DNA of 64,000 bases from Congeria kusceri. Lineage: Eukaryota; Mollusca; Bivalvia; Myida; Dreissenidae. Below are positions 44,829 through 55,165 of this stretch, in pieces. The notes beneath the pieces are model-generated. The model was not told the origin of the DNA. It saw only the letters and a program-made list of their open reading frames with translations, and did not search any database. The stretch is from the NCBI GenBank assembly GCA_027627225.1, contig CM051038.1, forward strand, positions 47,144,843 through 47,208,842, read 5' to 3'. The translations under genes and the position numbers were made by a program. The stretch's first letter is position 1, and each line of letters begins with the position of its first letter.

Positions 44829-47083
44829 ATGTACCTGCTAGTGACTGTTGTGGCGTCCGTGTTGGCTATATCAGTGGCGTTTCCGATATGTAATGAGTTT
44901 TCAGCGACAAAGGTGGACATCAGTGAATTCCAAACACAGGTTAGTATCTGTGTTACATTTACACTTAAATGAAATAGGTCAAATTGCAGCGCCATGTGTT
45001 TGCCTGTAAAACTTGTAGCTTCTGTGTGCCTGTGTTTATATTCAGGTTTATCGTCTTAACGGCATTAATGCGGTTTTGATAGGCATTTAATCATAGTTTG
45101 TTGTAAATACTGTATGCCGCATACACCAATACATGTCAATAAACAAATTGATTGAAATTAATTTCGGATTGAAATGTAATATTGGCTTACTACTGTCGGT
45201 AGTTTCAAAAGACATTTACTAAAATGCATGACCTTCTAGTCGTTCATTCTGTAATCATAGCAAGTGTACTTGTATCGAAGCTTGTTTAAACTAAGCCGAT
45301 AAACACATATCTTAAGTCACACTTTCTGCTATCACGTCAAGGTTGCCAGCGGAGAATGGTTAGGAGTCTGGACTATAGAACTAGGCTCCTCCTCGAATTT
45401 CGGAAAGTCCCACAACAAATGGTACAAGACCTCGCGGGCCTCCACTTACAGGCGCGACACCGCCACATTGTGAGTATAGAACAGGCATTTCCACAAATGT
45501 CAATCGTGTGCTTATAATTCTTGCGAGTTGTCCAATCATTGTACTCGAATATGGCGTGTTTGATAACCAACTGTACACACATGAGCACATGGTAAAGCAT
45601 GTTTATTGATTGTGAAGATAGATGAATGGAAATCAATCATGGAAAAATCTAATATCAGCAGCCAATAATTACATATAAACACGTGTATTGATAAGTTTTA
45701 TATTAAAATGCGATTTATAATTTGAATAGATCTGTTAGTATGCAAAGAAAAGCATTGCACTTGGTACCAATTCACGTTTTAAGGTTTGAAATCATCTCCT
45801 TTACGCAAATGTGATGTGACTACTTTATTTTTTATTTTTTTCGATTTCCTTAGCAACAAAAACAGCCAAACATGTGATTTCAACTCATTTAAATATGACC
45901 TACTGGACAACGCTTGTGGTGTCAGTCTTCATCAAGGTAAGTGCAACAAACTTGTCGAGTTCTTAAAGGGATATTAACACAGAATGGCAAATTGACATTT
46001 TATGCCTCAGATTCCAAAACGAACATAGCATTATATTCAAAAAGCCAAATATGACTTCTTACTAAATATAGTAATATGCATGCATGAGAACCACATTAAT
46101 TGAAATATATTTAATTATACATTGTAAGTAACGCAAAAGAAATGGTTAAATGGCATATATATGCATTTGTCTGTTTATATTTTTGATACCACTTGAATGA
46201 AAGATGGCAATTGTTGCAGTGAATGGGACTCGCATTGAGCAGTTCTTCAGCCAGGATGTGACCAAATACTTCTGGTGGTACATCTGTATATCCCCAGACA
46301 GCGAAGGCGGATGTAACCAGGGCTTTTTTGATCTACAAATCAGAGACTTGCGCCGTGCGTATTGTTTTCGTATTGTATATGACATTTGAATACCCCACAA
46401 TATTTTCATAGCCATTTTTAATTGGGAATTAATGGGACAGCAATATAGTGGGTTTTTAACAAAACAAAACAAAACAAAACAATACAATACAAGACAATAC
46501 ATGCAGTAAGTGCTGGATGTGTGGTGGGAAAACCGTAAACAAACATATATTGCTATTGCTACCGCGGTCTCAATAATATTTTCGTCCATGATTTTTTTTC
46601 TTTTTCTTTTATCATCAGCATCTAGTGTGATACACTATGCCAGGTATACCCGCTGTTCTATAAATAAAATAAATCATTTATAGTGTATCGCGATGTTTGC
46701 GAGATAATTAAAATGTCCCCTGATAGCTTAATGACCTAAAAAGAAATGCGATTACGGAGATTAGGAAAAACATGCCTGCTTTCAATTATCTCATGTTTCA
46801 TGTTCTACTTTCAGAAACGAACACAGATGAAATCGACTTAAATGGACTGCCGTTGCATTTTATTGCTGGCGACCTGTATAACTTGATGGGCAGGACATTT
46901 GCAATGCCCGACGTTCAGTATGCATGGGTGGGACAAGGCCAGTTATTTTATATATTTTAATTACCACTATGGAAACCTTGTCAACTTTTATCAATTAATA
47001 AAGCACTAGAAGTGTTGTCGAATTTTGATTATTAAAACATTACTTGATCTTTCTTTTCAGAATGTTTCTTCCACGGGTTGTAG
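44829..47083 (+). CDS. Copy D: complete six-exon gene for a 200-residue secreted protein of unrecognised family
   Basis: Exons 44829-44939, 45342-45469, 45854-45936, 46220-46354, 46815-46937 and 47061-47083 total 603 nt; phases fit at every junction (0, 2, 1, 1, 1). Residues 1-17 form a signal peptide (MYLLVTVVASVLAISVA). The mature protein has Cys at 21, 87, 101, 130, 139 and 195, allowing three disulphides. Motifs: SGEWLGVWTIELG and NFGKSHNKWY (exon 2), TC...NACG (exon 3), KYFWWYICISPDSEGGC and GFFDLQIRDL (exon 4), EIDLNGLPLHF to YAWVGQ (exon 5), ECFFHGL (exon 6). All introns are GT-AG except intron 5, whose donor reads CAAG/GCCAGT, a GC donor where A and B have GT. AATAAA lies at 47147-47152. 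I do not recognise the fold. Secretion and a disulphide-stabilised domain are inferred. The only complete copy in the cluster. Confidence 0.72.
46454..46500 (+). repeat. (AAAAC)n/(AATAC)n short array
   Basis: About five AAAAC units followed by AATAC units in intron 4 of copy D. Confidence 0.85.
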
Positions 47084-47146
47084 GTGAGGTCGGCATTTCA
47101 TGATGGGTATATTGCCGTACTAAGTTACTATATGCAAGGATACCAA

Positions 47147-47152
47147 AATAAA
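47147..47152 (+). terminator. polyadenylation signal of copy D
   Basis: AATAAA 64 bases after the stop codon. Its position fits a short 3' UTR. Confidence 0.6.
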
Positions 47153-47159
47153 GCTGCAA

Positions 47160-48127
47160 ATATATACACATAGTCATGTTTGGTGGATATCACGAGTGTT
47201 TCTACAACTGATTGAAAAGACGTTCAAATAATAATGCGTTTTAAATATAACATATATAAACCTTCATTCAGATAAGCGACCGATTAAACAATTGTTCAGT
47301 TTGAACGGTTTGTATAAAATATGCCGTCTGCATCCATAATAAAAGGTAAAAAAACTAACTGCTACAATTGATGCCAATCATATGATTATCCAATTATTAA
47401 TCAAGTAAGTGTCTTGTAATGTTTTAGCACATTATACCAGAGATACCAGGTATATCCATCTGTTGCAGATGTTTTAAATGGTCATGTCGACGCTATTTGT
47501 TAAGAAATAAGGCCGTTCCTTTTAATACCAAATATAGTGTTCGAGTAACGGCAATATATTCATAGAATAATTTTGAAACAATATGCTCAGCGACAATGTT
47601 TATTTTGTGGATGCTCACATACAGTTGGATTCGAACTACTATTACTACTATTACTTCTGAATCGTCATTGAAATCCTGAATAAGCTAAGTGGCACTTCTT
47701 ACCATGGTAATTATTTGAAGCAAGAATGGCATTACGTGGGAAAATACCGCCAATTAAAAAGAAAAATAATACAAATAATTACTTCAGGATAGATCCACCG
47801 TCTAAAAAGGTGAATACAAGTGGTCGACATAACATGATTAAACCGGGCTGAACCTCTCAAGGGACTCAAAAATAAGAAATAAGAAGGTGGACGGACATAT
47901 GCTAATAAATGCCAGCCTCATTACCATAAGATTCAAATACAAAAGTAATACCAACATTAGTTACAAAATAGTTGAAATAGTTTTAATTTAAATATCGTCT
48001 CATCAAGGTAAATGTACTTTCAATCAAACTTATTTTATATTAAAGTCTTATAATATTGAAATATATTTAATACTGGTAGGATTGAGTATATAAAATAAAC
48101 ATTGTTCAAGATCTTCAAATCAGTTAA
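47160..48127. other. unassigned, between copies D and E
   Basis: AT-rich with no gene recognised. Confidence 0.3.
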
Positions 48128-48198
48128 AATTTCACGTAAACGCTGCATTCTGATTTAATAATCCGCCACGTGACCTGTCATGCATACCCCGATGAACC
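48128..48198. repeat. 70-bp module shared with 36595-36665
   Basis: Same ordered motifs, including CACGTGACCTGTCAT. It lies just before the CRE-bearing tandem pair at 48258-48350. Confidence 0.7.
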
Positions 48199-48257
48199 GG
48201 CTGAGTATGCAAACTACCTCGTCATTAGTCATGACCGTACTATTTTTTTCAGTCTGT

Positions 48258-48350
48258 GTTTGCGGAATGACGTCATTGTTTTTGCGCAAACCTTTACAAT
48301 GTTTGCTTTCCTTCGATATTTGCGAAATGACGTCATTGTTTTGTGCGAAC
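48258..48350. promoter_or_regulatory. two tandem CRE/ATF-type palindromes (ATGACGTCAT)
   Basis: ATGACGTCAT at 48267-48276 and 48327-48336, 60 bases apart, each within a TTTGCG(G/A)AATGACGTCATTGTTTT context. These are consensus sites for CREB/ATF proteins. No transcript start is evident nearby. Confidence 0.45.
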
Positions 48351-48649
48351 GTGTACGACGTATGCACTATCGTTCGTATACATAATAACTGATTTATCGG
48401 TTGCTGGTGTTACAGACGATGAAATGGTTAATGCATATTGGGGAATTTGAATTGTTTTACCAAAAAGTCCACTATAAAAATGACCAGCAGTGATTTACAA
48501 TGCCTGACGAGATATTAGAAATGCCATTCGACGGAAATGAAACCGAAACTTAAACGGGGATTCATACGCCTTAGGCTACACGTAGATTGCGGCCCTTAGA
48601 CAATTTAAGTAAAGTTTATATCCACCTTTGGTTGTAATTCTAAGATATG

Positions 48650-48756
48650 AATAGTGTTTTTCTGCATTTCATCGGTGTATGAACTGTCGGGAAAATAATT
48701 AAGCGTAATGCTCCCGACAGTTCATTCACAGATGAAATGCAAAAAAAATACTATTC
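48650..48756. repeat. long imperfect hairpin
   Basis: Arms of about 43 bases: AATAGTGTTTTTCTGCATTT... and its complement ending ...AAATACTATT. GAACTGTCGGGA/TCCCGACAGTTC forms the inner, perfect part. MITE-like. Confidence 0.7.
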
Positions 48757-48902
48757 GATAATTATATAATTAAACAGTTTGCAAAAACATATGCAACATA
48801 CCAAACACAACAGTGGTCGCTCCCTGCGTCTCTGAATTGAAATCAACAAGGCCAATGCCAAGGCTCGTAGTTCAGGTTTTCTAAGCCTCGCTTTTCTAAG
48901 TA

Positions 48903-49285
48903 GGCACTTTCCGCCTACAGTGGATTTATGTTAAGAAGAGACTTTCTTGAAATAGAAAATACCATAAAAGCGGAAAGTGCCGTCCCGGATTAGCCTGTGC
49001 GGAGTGCACAGGCTAATCCGGGACGACACTTTACGCACATGCATTATGACCGGTTTTCTCATGACGTGCCACATTAAAGTGTCGTCCCGTATTGGCCTGA
49101 GAAGTCCTCACATATTAAGTCAGGGCGACACTCTCCGGCTACAGTGGATTTATGTTTAGAAGAGACTTCCTTGAAACAAACAATACCATACCAGCGGAAA
49201 GTGTCGTCCCGGATTAGCCTGTGCAGTTTGGGACGACACTGTACTTACATGCATTAAGCCGAGGTTTCCCTCGACACGCCTCATT
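48903..49285. mobile_element. fold-back/MITE element (GTGTCGTCCCGGATTAGCC family), two joined copies
   Basis: The motifs of 23298-23538 occur twice in a row: GGATTAGCCTGTGC hairpins near 48980-49030 and 49200-49240, linked by 'cctacagtggatttatgttt' and 'agaagagactttcttgaaa'. It lies directly before copy E. Confidence 0.75.
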
Positions 49286-49339
49286 TGTAAATGACACGCT
49301 GTATGACATTTTATCATAAAATATTAAGATTGTATGCAG

Positions 49340-50465
49340 TTAATGGAACTCATATTGAGTAGATCTTTAGCCAGGAAGTGGCCACATATTTCTGGTGGTA
49401 CATCTGTATATTCCCCAACAAGAAAGGGGGTGCAATCCGGGGTTTTGCACTGGCGACGTGCGTAGCTTTCCATATGGTATATAGCATTTGAATTCCCCAC
49501 AGTGTGTTTTATTACATTAAAAGTATTTGAAAGCATTGGCTGGCAGTACGAAACCCATTTTATAATATCATAAGGTATGTGTCAAACTACTTGTGTATTT
49601 GTTTTTATATGTGAGTTGATTGAAAAAAACGTTTTGAGAAGAGAATTCCGCGAAGTTCTGAATCATACAAACCAATTGATGTCAAAATAAAATCTGTTTA
49701 CGGCAACAATTAATACTAATTGAAGTCACATGATACATTGACAAATATTAATGTAAGCTTCAATTTTATATTAAATTGTTTTTGAGTGCTTTTCTCACCT
49801 ATCAGATACCATAGTCGCCTACCTATTTTACCGATCAAGGAAACAAGTTTATATTTGAAACATATAAATTAGTGCAAATTATTTACAGTGAACACATGGG
49901 AATGCCTTACATGAAATAACATTAGCTGTCTGAATAACATTTTCGTTCGAGCTTTTCTCCCTTTTCTTGAATTACCATCGGTTTTTGGTGTAATAAACTA
50001 TTGTTAAGATATACCTTTGTTATATTTATTAAAATAAAATTAATAAGTCGCAAGTGTTGGCATCATTTGCGAGATAACAAAAGGTCAGTTTGATACCTTA
50101 ATGAACTGAAATAAAGATGTGCTTAAGAAAGACTTGTCTAGGAAAAACGCGCGTGTTTCAAATATCTTCATGATTGTATGATGTTTTACTTTCTGAATCT
50201 TAATGAGATGTAATCGAAATAAATGTACTGCCGATGCATTTTATTACTGGCGACTTATTTAACATGATGGACAAAAAAATTGCAAGGCCCAGCGTTCACT
50301 ATGCCTGGTCGGGACAAGATCAGTTAATATATTTTTTAATTTTCCTGTTCATATTAAAACAACATTCTGTTATTCGTCAACACTTAAGAAAGCAATATGA
50401 ATTTTAATTACAGAACAATTACAGCTTATATTTATTTATAGAATGTTTCATCCAGGGTTTGAAAG
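49340..50465 (+). pseudogene. Copy E: partial dead duplicate of copy D exons 4-6
   Basis: Exon 4 remnant 49340 to about 49458: NGTHIE then TAG (49358-49360), then a stretch still reading TYFWWYICI, then a deletion of about 15 bases relative to D. Exon 5 remnant about 50195-50317 has lost the acceptor AG (reads ctttctg) and carries stops. Exon 6 remnant at 50442 (AATGTTTCATCC) has lost the D stop codon. Intron sequence near the exon 4 donor also matches D, so this was a genomic segment duplication, not a retrocopy. No exons 1-3 are present. Confidence 0.65.
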
Positions 50466-50905
50466 CTGCTACTTCACAGATGATAAAACATATATAACTG
50501 AGGCCTTAAAGTGGTTTGTAATTAAAAAAATAAGTCTATACTCATGAAATGCAGTCAATTAAGCATCACGTAATAATATACTAAAAAATAAAAAATACCA
50601 GACTTTTCGACTCTTTTCGGAAAGCCCTTCTAAAAATAGACTACCACTACTCGGTGTTTGATCGACGATGCGGTTTTCATTCTGTGGCACGAAGTAGTTG
50701 TAATTTCGGGCCGTTTATGAATATGCCAGATTCGTTTCCAATAGTTGACTCAGAAAGAGTAATTCTGTAATATTTTAAAACATTTTTTTATATTTTTCTT
50801 CATTGTTAAATTTATTTTAAACATATTATTTATAATATATTGGATACAGTCGAGAAACTAACTTAACAAAATTTGACATCATTCAAGTTAAATAGTTCTG
50901 ATCAC
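50466..50905. other. unassigned
   Basis: AT-rich. No signal seen. Confidence 0.3.
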
Positions 50906-50972
50906 CGCCGGGGGATCGAACCCAGGTCCTAGGCGTGAGAAGCGGACACTCAAATTGCGTCGCTAAAGTCTT
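50906..50972 (-). repeat. tRNA-derived SINE head
   Basis: On the minus strand an A-box-like TAGCGACGCAATTTGAG and a good B box GGGTTCGATCC are spaced as in a tRNA. The cloverleaf is poor, so a tRNA-derived SINE remnant fits better than a tRNA gene. Confidence 0.5.
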
Positions 50973-51184
50973 TTGCACTCGGGAAGCTCTTTACACTACT
51001 TGTCGTTATGGACATATGTTTTGTAAACTACGGAATTCCGGAAGTTAAATTGAATCGCTATATAGACCACGCGGTAACAACAACCTAATATATATAAACA
51101 GTTGAAAAGCATCTCGAGACGCTTTTGAAATCTGGTTGAAACATGACACTGTGTTGTATAAACACACATGCCCCCGGTTAGTGC

Positions 51185-51905
51185 TGGACATCACATTTGA
51201 ATTATGTCAAGGTCAAAGTATGGTTGGGTGATATGGGTAGATTGGGAATGGTCATAAGAAATAATTGTGTAAGTATCCAAGTGCTGTAGTAAGCGGTACT
51301 GGTGCTAAACGAAACGGTAAAATCTAGTTAACCAAGAAATAGCCCATTTGAATTATTCTAAATCCAAATAAAAGTAAAGGTCAAGGTTGAAGTGAGCTTG
51401 GGTGATATGGGTGGATTGGAAACGTTCATAAGTAACAACTGTGTGAATATCCAATTGTTGTAGTGGTGCTAGAAGAAACGGTAACATCTAGTTAACCAAG
51501 AAATGGCACTTTTGAATTTTTATAAGTCCAAATTAGGTCTAGGTCAAGGTCAGTATCAAAGTTAGGTTGGGTGTTATAGGTGGATTAGTGATCGTCATAA
51601 TCAACAGCTGAGAAAGTATCAAAGTGTTGTAGCAAACGGTGTTGATGCTAGACGAAATGGTAAAATCTAGTTAACCAAGAAACAGCCCATTTAAATTATT
51701 CCAAATGCAAACTAGGTCACGGTCAAAGTGAGGTTGGTTGATATGGGTGGATGGGGAATGGTCATAAGCAACAACTGTGTAAGTATCCAAGTGTTGTCGT
51801 AAGCGGTGTTGGTGCTAGACGAAACGGTAAAATCTACTTAACCTTGCCACGGACGGACGGAAGGACGGGCGAACGGACGGACAGGACAATCACTATATGC
51901 CTCCC
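51185..51905 (+). repeat. roughly 165-bp tandem repeat, about four copies, with GGAC-rich tail
   Basis: Units share 'aggtcaaggtcaaagtgagg', 'ttgggtgatatgggtggatt', 'taagtatccaagtgttgtag', 'gctagacgaaacggtaaaat' and 'ctagttaaccaagaaa'. The array ends in 'cggacggacggaaggacggg' and a conserved tail 'tatatgcctcccgcat'. Confidence 0.9.
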
Positions 51906-52285
51906 GCATCAAGATGCCTGGGACATAAAAAATGCGTTGGAATGATTAAACCAGTGTGAACTGTTGTTAACGTGTCAACAATGGTATTTTAGTCAGTTTC
52001 GTCTTATAATATAATCGTTTTTTAGATTTAAGCGTTTCTCATTTTTGTCATTTCCCAATCTGAGTCGTAGCAGCTTTGAAGATATGCATATCATGTTGCA
52101 TTTATTGCCATTTTATATGCAACGATTACCGAAATAAATCTGCTAATGCATATAAAAGCAGTCCTATTTTTTGCACAAATATCTCGATCATTTTTTTTTC
52201 ACTTTATTCAACAGCAGTAAATACATGCGTTTTAAATATAACAGTTATGAACAACCAACTGCTTCAGCAGAAGAGAAACCCATAC
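51906..52285. other. unassigned
   Basis: AT-rich. Nothing assignable. Confidence 0.3.
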
Positions 52286-52425
52286 GGAATATTATGCTAG
52301 TCAATTGTTCCAAGTATGTATTAGTCGAGTGGCTTGTGTGATGACGTATCACACGAGAGGCGAAAAATAACGCAAGCCACAAGACTAATATATACTATTG
52401 GAACAATTTACTAGCGTAATATTCC
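52286..52425. mobile_element. 140-bp composite palindrome, MITE-like
   Basis: Outer arms of about 50 bases (GGAATATTATGCTAGT... and ...ACTAGCGTAATATTCC) with a few mismatches, and an inner second hairpin GTGTGAT-gacgt-ATCACAC. No coding capacity. Confidence 0.75.
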
Positions 52426-52800
52426 TTTTATTACATACCACGATAAACTTCAGATATGCATTTACCTTATTTTATTTGATTAAAAACTACAATAATGACT
52501 ATTCATTGTAGGTATAGATTATATTTGTTTGCACAACTATTAGATGACGTAATAAAAAATGTAGTACGGCTAGTATGGTGATACGGGATCGAAAAAATAG
52601 CGAGTAGCATAATACTGGATATTCTTTCTGACGACATGTATTTCACCGATTGATACAGCAAGTATTTTGTTAAGATTTAAAACAGGTATATAATAATTAT
52701 ATCCTTAGGCCCATTATGTCAGATAAGCAACCAATTGTCCATGCATCACCGCACAAAATGAAATAGATGTTTAACAAATGTGAATCATATGCAATAATAC
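52426..52800. other. unassigned
   Basis: AT-rich. No signal seen. Confidence 0.3.
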
Positions 52801-53185
52801 GTAAGTGCACCTAGATATCGCGTGTTTAATGTATTTTACACAAGCGAGCATATATCGCGTGTTTAACGAATGTTAAACAAGCGAGCAGATATGGAGTGTT
52901 TCACTGATTTTACACAAGAGAGCAGATTTCGCGTGTTTATCGTATTCTACATAAGACAGCAGATATCGCGTGTTTCACGTACTTTACACAAGAGAGCAAA
53001 TATCGCGTGTTTCACGTATGTTACACAAAGGAGCAGATATTGCGTGTTTCACGTATTTTACACAAGCGAGCAGATATCGCGTGTTTAACGTATTCTACAC
53101 AAGAGAGCAGATATCGCGTATTAAACGTATTTTACACAAGAGAGCAGATATCGCGTGTTTAACGTATTTTACAGAAGACAGCACG
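52800..53185 (+). repeat. 37-bp minisatellite, about ten copies
   Basis: Unit core 'gagcagatatcgcgtgttta' plus 'acgtattttacacaag'. The unit contains the palindrome GATATC followed by GCG. Confidence 0.93.
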
Positions 53186-55017
53186 TGGTAGAGCTGATGT
53201 TATTAATCCTATAACAATAGCTGGGGTTTGAACTGTTCGAGGCACACCTGAAAATGTCTGGTTTTAAGAAATACTTTTAACTAGACAATTCTCAAGGATG
53301 CCTTCATATATTATTAGTATTTAGTATATATTCAGTTCTAAATAAGGCAAGGATCTTTTGAATATAGTCTTATATATTTATTTATACCTTAAGAATAACT
53401 TTCTTTTTGTACGTAGAATTGGTATATCTTCTACATTTGTACGATTTTTCCAAATATTTGTGTAAATTTAGTATAGTGTATTTTAAGATTTGAAGAGCAG
53501 CCCATTAAGTTTTATGTGTGACTTATTGGATATATTCACATATACCACAATTGCATAATTATGTAGTAATTCCCAATTTGTAGCATACTTTTCATTACAT
53601 GTATTTGCACTGTCCTTATGCTCTTCTGTGTCTGTTTATTTTTGGATATGTACAATGATATATGCAAAATCAACATGACTTGACTTCATCAATAATAAAG
53701 GTTCACAAAGTAATATGTCTAAGCTACAAATAATACTAATTTTATGTTTATCAAATTATTAGTTGTACCAATCAGACCAGTTATAACAATCTGATTAAGA
53801 TCGGTGCTCCTTAAATCATACTATTTATTTGAAGCAAGTGTGAAATAACACGGGGATATAATTATAAATAATTATATAACTAATAGATTATAGAGCCACC
53901 ATCTTGAACCGGCGAACAATGTAGGCGCTACTAGGCCGGATAGCGGGAATATACGGAGTCAATCATCTGCCATAGGAACATCATTTTAAATCTATTTTTA
54001 TTGTAATTTTGGATTTTGGTGATATGATAGGTATTCCTTATACGGCCTGTAAAAAACTGTATTTTACTGCATTTTAATTTATGCTCATTTTTTAAATATT
54101 ATTTTTAAAAGTTACATTTTAAAATGGTTTTAAATGACAGTACAACAAAATGTACAGAATTACATTTCAAATAATTACCGTGTTTGTTTCCGAAATTTGC
54201 AAATACAGTTCATACGTGTCAATTTTTGTTCTGCATATTGCAATAACGGGTATATTTATAACTGCTGATACTGATTTTCTAAGCTTTATGGATATGTCTG
54301 TCATGGTTCCAATGAAATTACTCATTATTACTTGCATTTGCATTTATAATGAAACAATAAGTTCGTATAAGTGTCTTACACAATACGACACTTAATTCAA
54401 TTCATTTCAGTGCCATTTATTTCGATGGCTTTTGTGTCACTATGATTCAGTATTTAATTGTTAAAACAAATACCACAGACGTACACGATTTGATCGCATA
54501 TCGTTAATTTTATAGTCAATATTCAAACAAAAGAAAAACATTTGCGCCTATACAACCTACGCGAGTTGACGCATATTTCAATTCCGGGACTTTAATTTCA
54601 CTATCACATTACCAACATAATTTAACCAAAGTAAATATTGTTACACGCACTCGTGTCTCATTGAGCATTATCTGTTCTGTTCTGTTCAATATAAGCAAAG
54701 TGTCATTTTGTCGCGATTGTTTCAAAAGCCGTGTTGCAACTATGTCTAAAGGTGAGAAAGGTTAATACTTCATAATCCCTAAAAATATCAATCGTATCCT
54801 GACATTTATGCGACGTATTACGTGCTTAACATACAGTTAATACATAGTATGATTTTAATATAAACAATAAAACTTGTTGGGAATAAATATACTTAACAAA
54901 GCATATTTTAAATAAAATGTTTCTGGTATCAGGAAGCCAGCTCCACTGAACACCAGCATCGGGCTTATGTTTAGATATTTGCTCGGCTATGTGGTGGTGT
55001 TCTAAACTATGATTAAA
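53186..55017. other. unassigned
   Basis: AT-rich, no gene or repeat recognised. A short GC-richer patch lies at 53890-53960. Confidence 0.3.
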
Positions 55018-55165
55018 TAAAAACCCAGAAACATCTGCAGGAGAGAAACTCTTATTACTTTCATCCTCAGGTCCATTATTTGAAACAAGTGACCAATTGC
55101 CTATGTAACACGGGGCAATTCACGCAACACAACACACAATATAAAACTGGTGTCACACACATCGA
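55018..55165 (-). repeat. dispersed repeat family, copy at 55.0 kb
   Basis: Same family as 34168-34310 and 37421-37560 ('agaaacatctgcaggagaga', 'ctcaggtccattatttgaaa', 'caagtgaccaattgcc', 'aaaactggtg'). Confidence 0.65.
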
